From NCBI GenBank assembly GCA_021780015.1, contig JAJXZN010000031.1, positions 1-6,384 of the forward strand: DNA of 6,384 nt, in the 5' to 3' direction. Shown here in pieces: positions 1 to 6,384 of this stretch. The translations under genes were made by a program, and so were the position numbers. Under the pieces are notes generated by a model. The model saw only the letters and a list, made by a program, of their open reading frames with translations. It had not been told where the DNA came from and made no database searches. Source of the stretch: Pseudomonadota bacterium. Lineage in GTDB: Bacteria > Pseudomonadota > Alphaproteobacteria > Rhizobiales > Beijerinckiaceae. The stretch's first letter is position 1. Each line of letters begins with the position of its first letter.

Positions 1-1832
1 CCGATCCGAAATGGCCCGACCGCGACCGTTTCGTGCTCTCCGCCGGCCACGGCTCGATGCTGCTCTATGCGCTGCTCTACCTCACCGGCTATCCGGAGAT
101 GACGATCGAGGAGATCAAGAACTTCCGCCAGCTCGGCTCGAAGACGCCCGGCCATCCCGAATATGGCCATACCCCCGGCGTCGAGACGACGACGGGCCCG
201 CTCGGCCAAGGCCTCGCCATGGCCGTCGGCATGGCGATCGCCGAGAAATTGCTCGCCGCCCGCTACGGCAGCGATCTCGTCGATCATCACACTTATGTCA
301 TCGCCGGCGACGGCTGCCTGATGGAGGGCGTCAGCCACGAGGCGATCACGCTCGCAGGACATTTGAAGCTCGCCAAGCTCGTCGTGCTCTGGGACGACAA
401 CAGCATCACCATCGACGGCGCCGTCAGCCTCGCCGATTCGACCGACCAGGTGGCGCGTTTCAAGGCCGCGGGCTGGGACGCCTGGCACATCGACGGCCAT
501 GATCCGCAAGCCATCACGGCGGCGCTCGAGAAGGCGCAACGCTCCGACAGACCGGTGCTGATCGCCTGCAAGACTTTGATCGGCTTCGGCGCGCCGACCA
601 AGGCCGGCACGCATGGCGTCCACGGTGCGGCGCTCGGTGCGGCCGAAATTGCGGCGGCGCGCGAAAAGCTCGGCTGGACGGCGCCGCCCTTCGACGTGCC
701 GGAGCCGATCCTCACCGCCTGGCGCTCGGCCGGGACACGCGGCGCAAAGGCGCGCGAGGCCTGGTTGGCAAGGCGCGACGGCGAGGCCGCGGCACGCTTT
801 GATCAAGATATCGCCGAAGCCTTGAGCCCGGCGCTGGCGGAAACGATCGCCGCCTTCAAAAAAACGGCGAGCGGCGCCAATGCGGCGCAGGCGACGCGCG
901 TCTCCTCGCAGAAAGTGCTCGACGCCCTCGCCAAGATTCAGCCGAACCTGCTTGGCGGCTCGGCTGATCTCACCGGCTCGAACAACACCAAAGCGGCCGG
1001 CATGGACGCGGTGACGCCGCTCGACTTTTCCGGCCGCTATATCCATTACGGCATCCGCGAGTTCGGCATGGCGGCGGCCCTGAACGGCCTCGCGCTGCAT
1101 GGCGGCTTCATCCCCTACGGCGGCACCTTCCTGGTCTTCGCCGATTATGCCCGCCCGGCGATCCGGCTATCCGCCTTGATGCATCAGCGCGTCATATATG
1201 TGCTGACGCATGATTCGATCGGCCTCGGCGAGGACGGCCCGACGCATCAGCCGGTCGAGACGCTCGCCGCCCTGCGCGCGATTCCGCATCTGCATGTCTT
1301 TCGCCCGGCGGATGCAATCGAGACGGCCGAAGTCTGGGAGCTGGCTCTGAACCTCAAGCACGCGCCCTCGGTTCTCGCTCTGTCGCGGCAGAATCTACCG
1401 GTCGTGCGCAAGGAGCACATCGCCGAGAACCGTTCGGCTTTGGGCGCCTATGTGCTCCGCGAGGCGGTGGGCGAGCGCGACGTGACGCTCATCGCCTCCG
1501 GCTCGGAAGTGTCGCTCGCCGTCGCCGCGGCGGACGAACTCGCCAAAGAGAACATCAAGGCCGCAGTCGTCTCGATCCCCTGCTTTGAGCTTTTTGCCGA
1601 GCAGGCGCCTGCCTATCGCGCCGGCGTGCTCGGCCAGGCGCCGCGCATCGGCATCGAGGCAGCCTTGCGCCAGGGATGGGGCGCTGTGCTCGCGCCGGAA
1701 GATTACTTCATCGGCATGACGGATTTCGGCGCCAGCGCGCCGGCTGCCGATCTCTACAAGCATTTCGGCATCACGGTCGAGGCCATCGTCAACGCGGCCC
1801 ATGCCGCCGCCGGCCATGGAACCGTCAGTTGA
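1..1832 (+). CDS. cbbT: Transketolase, 5'-truncated by the window edge (cbb operon copy)
   Basis: Transketolase (EC 2.2.1.1) is a cytosolic, thiamine-diphosphate-dependent enzyme that moves two-carbon ketol units between sugar phosphates, here in regeneration of ribulose-1,5-bisphosphate. The reading frame is open from base 3 (first residues [19 protein letters not shown]), so a GTG at 33 is internal and not the start. About 609 residues are visible. Compared with E. coli TktA as I remember it, roughly 50 N-terminal residues, including the SGHPG motif, lie upstream. Visible landmarks, numbered from the edge: [22 protein letters not shown] in the pyrophosphate domain; the ThDP/metal motif GDG at ~102-104 with its Asn at ~133 (DDNS); the catalytic Glu in REFGM at ~353 (1059-1061); [15 protein letters not shown] in the pyrimidine domain; LSRQNLP; and the C-terminal domain with GSEVSLA and [10 protein letters not shown]. 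It ends in TGA 47 nt before cbbL. The family is certain. The cbbT name rests on the neighbours; a housekeeping tkt may exist elsewhere. Confidence 0.96.
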   Translation, partial: DPKWPDRDRFVLSAGHGSMLLYALLYLTGYPEMTIEEIKNFRQLGSKTPGHPEYGHTPGVETTTGPLGQGLAMAVGMAIAEKLLAARYGSDLVDHHTYVIAGDGCLMEGVSHEAITLAGHLKLAKLVVLWDDNSITIDGAVSLADSTDQVARFKAAGWDAWHIDGHDPQAITAALEKAQRSDRPVLIACKTLIGFGAPTKAGTHGVHGAALGAAEIAAAREKLGWTAPPFDVPEPILTAWRSAGTRGAKAREAWLARRDGEAAARFDQDIAEALSPALAETIAAFKKTASGANAAQATRVSSQKVLDALAKIQPNLLGGSADLTGSNNTKAAGMDAVTPLDFSGRYIHYGIREFGMAAALNGLALHGGFIPYGGTFLVFADYARPAIRLSALMHQRVIYVLTHDSIGLGEDGPTHQPVETLAALRAIPHLHVFRPADAIETAEVWELALNLKHAPSVLALSRQNLPVVRKEHIAENRSALGAYVLREAVGERDVTLIASGSEVSLAVAAADELAKENIKAAVVSIPCFELFAEQAPAYRAGVLGQAPRIGIEAALRQGWGAVLAPEDYFIGMTDFGASAPAADLYKHFGITVEAIVNAAHAAAGHGTVS

Positions 1833-1865
1833 GGGCTTTGCGTTCACGGGGGCGCCAACAGCTTT

Positions 1866-3341
<1,476 letters not shown>

Positions 3342-3343
<2 letters not shown>

Positions 3344-3348
3344 GAGAG
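3342..3348 (+). promoter_or_regulatory. Ribosome binding site of cbbS, overlapping the cbbL stop codon
   Basis: AGGAGAG begins inside the TAG stop of cbbL (3341-3343). Its AGGAG core is 6 nt from the cbbS ATG at 3353. The overlap of stop codon and Shine-Dalgarno sequence points to translational coupling, which would help keep large and small subunits in equal amounts. It also decides the cbbS start. Confidence 0.7.
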
Positions 3349-3352
3349 CCCG

Positions 3353-3757
3353 ATGCGCGTGACCCAAGGCTGCTTCTCGTTCCTGCCGGATTTGACCGAT
3401 GCGCAAATCCGCACCCAAGTGCAATATTGCATCGACAAGGGCTGGGCGGTGAACATCGAATTCACCGACGATCCGCATCCCCGCAACACCTATTGGGAGA
3501 TGTGGGGCCTGCCGATGTTCGACGTCAAAGACGCCGCCGCCATCATGCTCGAGCTCGATGCCTGCCGCAAAGTGCATGGCGGGCGCAAATATATCCGCTT
3601 GTCCGGCTTCGACAGCACCCACGGCTGGGAGAGCGTGCGCATCTCCTTCATGGTCGGCCGGCCGGCGGAAGAGCCGGGCTTCATCCTGATCCGCAACGAA
3701 CTTGGCGGCCAGGCGATCCAATATACACTGCAGGCGCGGCCACTGGCGGGCGCGTAG
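3353..3757 (+). CDS. cbbS: Ribulose-1,5-bisphosphate carboxylase/oxygenase small subunit, red-type
   Basis: Small subunit of Rubisco; four cap each end of the CbbL octamer, stabilising it and tuning catalysis. The 134-residue protein starts MRVTQGCFSFLPDLTDAQI and carries the family signature NTYWEMWGLPMFD (about 45-57), followed by the helix AAAIMLELDACRKVHGG and the strands KYIRLSGFDSTHGWESVRISFMV. From about residue 103 (RPAEEPGFILIRNELGGQ, then AIQYTLQARPLAGA) it has the C-terminal extension of red-type small subunits. In known structures this folds as a beta hairpin lining the central channel of the holoenzyme; green-type small subunits lack it. It therefore agrees with the red-type assignment of cbbL. 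The gene begins 9 nt after cbbL with a good ribosome binding site and ends with TAG, 6 nt before cbbX, in the same frame as both neighbours. Confidence 0.98.
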   Translation: MRVTQGCFSFLPDLTDAQIRTQVQYCIDKGWAVNIEFTDDPHPRNTYWEMWGLPMFDVKDAAAIMLELDACRKVHGGRKYIRLSGFDSTHGWESVRISFMVGRPAEEPGFILIRNELGGQAIQYTLQARPLAGA

Positions 3758-3758
3758 C

Positions 3759-3762
3759 GGAG
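3759..3762 (+). promoter_or_regulatory. Poorly spaced Shine-Dalgarno-like GGAG before cbbX
   Basis: GGAG sits only 1 nt from the ATG at 3764, too close for standard initiation. The only other purine-rich stretch is GGCGGG at 3745-3750, inside the end of cbbS. No other in-frame start lies between the cbbS stop and 3764, and the next in-frame Met is near residue 62, so the ATG is still the best choice. The layout suggests cbbX is translated mainly by ribosomes finishing cbbS, giving less activase than Rubisco. Confidence 0.4.
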
Positions 3763-3763
3763 C

Positions 3764-4675
3764 ATGACAGAGCCGCTCACCACCGAGACGACGCCGATCG
3801 CGATCGACCTGCATAAGGAGCTCGCCGAAACGCAGGTCGCCGAAGTGCTCGACGAACTCGACCGCGAGCTCGTCGGCCTCGTCCCGGTCAAGACGCGCAT
3901 CCGCCAGATCGCCGCCTTGCTCGTCGTCGACCGCGTCCGCCGCCGGATGGGCCTCACGTCCGAAACGCCGACGCTGCATATGAGCTTCACCGGCAATCCC
4001 GGCACCGGCAAGACCACGGTCGCGCTGCGCATGGCGGAGATCCTGCACAAGCTGGGCTATATCCGTCGCGGCCATCTCGTCTCCGTCACCCGCGACGATC
4101 TCGTCGGCCAATATATCGGCCACACGGCGCCCAAGACGAAAGAGGTGCTGAAGAAGGCGATGGGCGGTGTGCTCTTCATCGACGAGGCCTATTACCTCTA
4201 TCGGCCGGAGAACGAGCGCGACTACGGCCAGGAGGCGATCGAAATCCTGCTGCAGGTGATGGAGAACCAGCGCGACGATCTCGTCGTGATCTTCGCCGGC
4301 TATGCCGACCGGATGGACAAGTTCTTCCGCGCCAATCCGGGTTTTCGCTCGCGCATCGCCCATCACATCGACTTCCCCGACTACACCGATGCGGAACTGA
4401 TGGACATCGCTGAAATGATGCTGAAATCGCTCAGCTATCATTTCGATGCCGGCGGCGCGGCGGCGTTTCGCGACTATATCGCCGCGCGGCGCAAGCAGCC
4501 CCACTTCGCCAATGCCCGATCGATCCGCAATGCGCTCGACCGGATGCGGCTGCGCCAGGCGAACCGGCACTTCGAACAGACGGGTCTTGTCACCCTCAAC
4601 GATCTGATGACCATCACGTCCGACGACGTCCGCGCCAGCCGCGTCTTTATGCAGAGCGAAGCAAAGCCGGATTGA
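3764..4675 (+). CDS. cbbX: CbbX, AAA+ red-type Rubisco activase
   Basis: CbbX is a hexameric AAA+ ATPase that reactivates red-type Rubisco. It is known to be stimulated by ribulose-1,5-bisphosphate and to pull the CbbL C-terminal tail transiently into its pore, releasing tightly bound inhibitory sugar phosphates. The 303-residue protein has a short variable N-terminus, then [19 protein letters not shown] (about 26-43), Walker [10 protein letters not shown] at 77-85 (Lys83), a pore loop [11 protein letters not shown] with the aromatic Tyr117-Ile118-Gly119, Walker [12 protein letters not shown] with Asp140 and Glu141, a sensor-1 region VVIFAGY (174-180), the arginine-finger segment NPGFRSRI with Arg195 and Arg197, and a sensor-2 helix [13 protein letters not shown] from about 250. 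Length and motif order fit proteobacterial CbbX, so the protein should be active. It closes the cbbLSX block and ends in TGA, 104 nt before the convergent gene's stop. Related AAA+ proteins such as SpoVK-like ATPases share the fold, but the position beside cbbS settles the name. Confidence 0.97.
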   Translation: MTEPLTTETTPIAIDLHKELAETQVAEVLDELDRELVGLVPVKTRIRQIAALLVVDRVRRRMGLTSETPTLHMSFTGNPGTGKTTVALRMAEILHKLGYIRRGHLVSVTRDDLVGQYIGHTAPKTKEVLKKAMGGVLFIDEAYYLYRPENERDYGQEAIEILLQVMENQRDDLVVIFAGYADRMDKFFRANPGFRSRIAHHIDFPDYTDAELMDIAEMMLKSLSYHFDAGGAAAFRDYIAARRKQPHFANARSIRNALDRMRLRQANRHFEQTGLVTLNDLMTITSDDVRASRVFMQSEAKPD

Positions 4676-4709
4676 AGGCCGCTATCGCCGGCGGGCTAGA
4701 TAATCCCGC

Positions 4710-4767
4710 GTGCGCTGAGCGGTCTTCCGATCGCATCGGATTGATCCGAAAACCGCTGCGCACTTTT
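4710..4767 (+). terminator. Candidate terminator downstream of cbbX
   Basis: GTGCGCTGAGCGG (4710-4722) can pair with CCGCTGCGCAC (4753-4763), giving 11 base pairs with a 2-nt bulge. It is followed directly by TTTT (4764-4767). The 30-nt loop itself contains the perfect hairpin TCCGAT-CGC-ATCGGA (4726-4740). The T run is short and the loop is long, so this is a weak intrinsic terminator at best. Its place between two convergent genes supports a role in ending cbb transcription. It competes with the palindrome at 4733-4778. Confidence 0.4.
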
Positions 4768-4778
4768 CGGTCCGATGC
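4726..4778. repeat. Imperfect palindrome resembling Rhizobiales short interspersed repeats
   Basis: The arms GCATCGGA (4733-4740) plus CCGAAAA (4746-4752) pair with TTTTCGG (4764-4770) plus TCCGATGC (4771-4778). This gives 15 base pairs with a 5-nt bulge (TTGAT) in the left arm and an 11-nt loop. A second copy of TCCGAT at 4726-4731 lets the left arm form a small hairpin of its own. The pattern of a CCGAAAA arm, a short GC-rich centre and a TTTTCGG arm bounded by GCAT-containing ends matches, from memory, a very abundant class of intergenic palindromes in rhizobial and related genomes. Only one copy is in this window, so repetition cannot be shown here. It begins 1 nt beyond the stop codon of the - strand gene. 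Confidence 0.6.
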
Positions 4779-4779
4779 T

Positions 4780-6384
4780 CTAAGCCCGCGCGCCGCGCCC
4801 GCGGCCCTCGTAAAGCCAGGTCGCGATCGCGCTGGCGAGCAGGAAGATGAGGCCGAGGAAGCCGATGGCGAGCGGCGCAATGCCGATGCCCGTGACCTGC
4901 GCCGCGCCGGTGCGCTTGATCGCGGCATAGTCCGAACCGCCATAGACGGGACTGTCGTGCATGGCCACAATGCGCGGCAGACTGACATCGCTGCCGTGGT
5001 TTGTGCCGATGCGCCGGACGGTGCCGCCGGTCGCCTCGGCCAGCGGCCGCAGCTTCTCGGTCGTCGAGACGACCTCCTGGAATTCGCGTGGATTTTCCGG
5101 CCCGACGTTGACGAGCGTCGTCAAAGACCCGTCGCTGATACGATAGAGGCCGAGTTCAGACACTTTCACCTGCGCGCGCGACAGGCCGGGCTCAGCCGGG
5201 GAGAGCTTCGCCGTCGTCACCTTGCCCGACGGCGCGACGATCTTAACCGGCGGAATCTGATCCTTGAGGCTTTGGCGTTCGATCGACAGCGTGTCGCCTT
5301 GCGCATTGGCACGCAAAGCCTCTTCCTCGAGCTCCGGCTCCTTCATCAGCCAATGCGCCAGCCGCCGCAGCAGATCGAGATGCGGACCGCCGCCTTCGAA
5401 GCCGCGCGCCCAAAGCCACATCTGATCCGACAGCAACAGCGCGACGCGGCCTTTGTCCTCGCGCGACAGCACGAGCAGCGGCTTGCCATTGGCGCCGGAA
5501 AGAACGCTCGTGCCGCGCGTGACATTGGCATCGACTTGGCGGAACCAGCGGCTCCAGGCCGGCGGCGTTTCATCGGAGCCCGGCAGGCCGCGCGTCACCG
5601 GATGTTTGGCGCCGATCGCTGTGATTGCCGGGCGGAATGCCTGCTGGATGATATTGCCGGTGGGATCGGCCGGAGACAACGTGCCGAGCGGCGAATAATA
5701 AATGCCGTCGGACGAGGCGAAGTCGGGACCCGCCGCAATCATCAGCGCGCCGCCGGCGCGGACATAGCGCACGATATTGTCGAGATAGACCATCGGCAGG
5801 ATCGCCTGGTTGGAATAGCGATCGAAGATGATGAGATCGAAATCGCCGATCTTGTTGCCGAAGAGATCGGCGGTCGGAAAGGCGATCAGCGACAGCTCGT
5901 TGATCGGCGTGCCGTCCTGCTTCTCCGGCGGCCGCAGAATGGTGAAATGCACGAGATCGACATTGGCGTCCGACTTGAGCAGGTTGCGCCACATGCGCTC
6001 GCCCTGGTTCGGTTCGCCGGAGACAAGCAGGACCTTCAGCTTGTCGCGCACGCCGTCGATCGTCAGCACCGCTTTGTTGTTGAGCGCCGTCAATTCGCCC
6101 GGCAAGGTCTCGACTTCGAGTTCGACGACATTCGGGCCGCCATGCTCGATCTTGACCGGCACGCGGATCGTCTCGCCGATCGCGGCGGTCACGTCGGCGA
6201 TCGGATTGCCGTCGCGGCGCACGTGCAGAACGACGGGCTCCGTACCGTTGGCGGTGTCGAGCACCCGCAGATCGATGGTCACATCCTTGCCGACGATGCC
6301 GAAGCGCGGCGCGGTCAAAAGCTCGATGCGGCGGTCGCGCTCGCCCTCGTGCCCGGTGATGAAGGCATGCAGCTGCGCCTTGAA
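4780..6384 (-). CDS. Membrane-anchored protein with glutamine-amidotransferase-like domain, N-terminus outside the window
   Basis: The - strand frame is open from the window edge (FKAQLHAFITGHEGERDRR...) to a TAG at 4780-4782, giving 534 visible residues. A TTG at 6318 would also be a possible start, but the frame continues upstream with plausible protein sequence, so the gene is cut by the edge. Numbered from the edge: a beta-rich Ig-like segment (about 30-110, typified by VTIDLRVLD and NVVELEVETLPGE); a Rossmann-like class I glutamine-amidotransferase-type domain (KVLLVSGEPNQGERMWRNLL from ~117, DFDLIIFDRY at 181-190, GGALMIAAGPDFA near 211-223); a helix LLRRLAHWLMKEPELEEE (~338-355); a second beta-rich stretch; and one C-terminal hydrophobic helix (~501-525, IAPLAIGFLGLIFLLASAIA) followed by the basic tail YEGRGRGARA. 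The position where a catalytic Cys is expected appears to be Ala-Gly, so enzymatic activity is doubtful. Similar alphaproteobacterial proteins occur, as I recall, beside MoxR, DUF58 and DUF4159 genes; function is unknown and that context is not visible here. Confidence 0.8.
   Translation of the reverse strand, partial: FKAQLHAFITGHEGERDRRIELLTAPRFGIVGKDVTIDLRVLDTANGTEPVVLHVRRDGNPIADVTAAIGETIRVPVKIEHGGPNVVELEVETLPGELTALNNKAVLTIDGVRDKLKVLLVSGEPNQGERMWRNLLKSDANVDLVHFTILRPPEKQDGTPINELSLIAFPTADLFGNKIGDFDLIIFDRYSNQAILPMVYLDNIVRYVRAGGALMIAAGPDFASSDGIYYSPLGTLSPADPTGNIIQQAFRPAITAIGAKHPVTRGLPGSDETPPAWSRWFRQVDANVTRGTSVLSGANGKPLLVLSREDKGRVALLLSDQMWLWARGFEGGGPHLDLLRRLAHWLMKEPELEEEALRANAQGDTLSIERQSLKDQIPPVKIVAPSGKVTTAKLSPAEPGLSRAQVKVSELGLYRISDGSLTTLVNVGPENPREFQEVVSTTEKLRPLAEATGGTVRRIGTNHGSDVSLPRIVAMHDSPVYGGSDYAAIKRTGAAQVTGIGIAPLAIGFLGLIFLLASAIATWLYEGRGRGARA

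Noticed and set aside
33..35. GTG as the start of the transketolase gene
   Set aside because: The frame continues upstream to the window edge with conserved transketolase sequence (PDRDRF before VLSAGHGSM), so this is an internal Val codon.
11..502. 163-codon + strand frame starting at an ATG near the window edge
   Set aside because: Arg/Pro-rich shadow of the transketolase reading frame, which carries clear family motifs throughout the same bases.
4691..4709. Small hairpin GCGGG-N9-CCCGC just after cbbX
   Set aside because: Only 5 base pairs with no following T run; expected by chance in GC-rich DNA.
6316..6318. TTG as the start of the - strand membrane protein gene
   Set aside because: The frame stays open for 22 more codons to the window edge with protein-like sequence, and the family is expected to be longer, so the gene is treated as truncated by the window.

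Overview
The window is high-GC DNA, with codon third positions strongly biased to G/C. It carries the downstream end of a Calvin-Benson-Bassham (cbb) operon on the + strand and, converging on it, a C-terminal fragment of a membrane protein gene on the - strand. The Rubisco is the red-type (form IC) enzyme of proteobacteria, paired with a CbbX-type activase. The convergent gap holds a palindrome that looks like the short interspersed repeats common in Rhizobiales. Together these suggest an alphaproteobacterium of the order Rhizobiales (Hyphomicrobiales), possibly an autotrophic or methylotrophic member such as Beijerinckiaceae or Bradyrhizobiaceae. The genus cannot be read from the sequence.

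Layout, + strand: a transketolase gene (cbbT/tkt) whose first ~50 codons lie before the window ends at 1832. After a 47-nt gap come cbbL (1880-3343, Rubisco large subunit), cbbS (3353-3757, small subunit) and cbbX (3764-4675, AAA+ Rubisco activase). The gaps between the last three are 9 and 6 nt, so they are almost certainly co-transcribed and translationally coupled. cbbL, cbbS and cbbX share one reading frame, interrupted only by two TAG codons. The operon promoter, and any cbbR, cbbF, cbbP or cbbA genes, are not in view; no cbbA lies between cbbT and cbbL.

The 104-nt convergent gap (4676-4779) contains overlapping inverted repeats that could end transcription from the cbb side and also mark the 3' end of the opposing gene. 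From 4780 to the window edge, the - strand encodes 534 residues of a membrane-anchored protein with a degenerate glutamine-amidotransferase-like domain. It resembles a conserved alphaproteobacterial family that I associate with MoxR/DUF58/DUF4159 clusters; it has no evident role in CO2 fixation.

Working together: transketolase rearranges sugar phosphates to regenerate the Rubisco substrate, CbbL8S8 carboxylates ribulose-1,5-bisphosphate, and CbbX uses ATP to free Rubisco from inhibitory sugar phosphates by tugging on the CbbL C-terminus. All the genes look intact apart from the two cut by the window edges. I see no RNA gene, insertion sequence, CRISPR array or clearly undescribed system. No gene-free stretch exceeds 104 nt.
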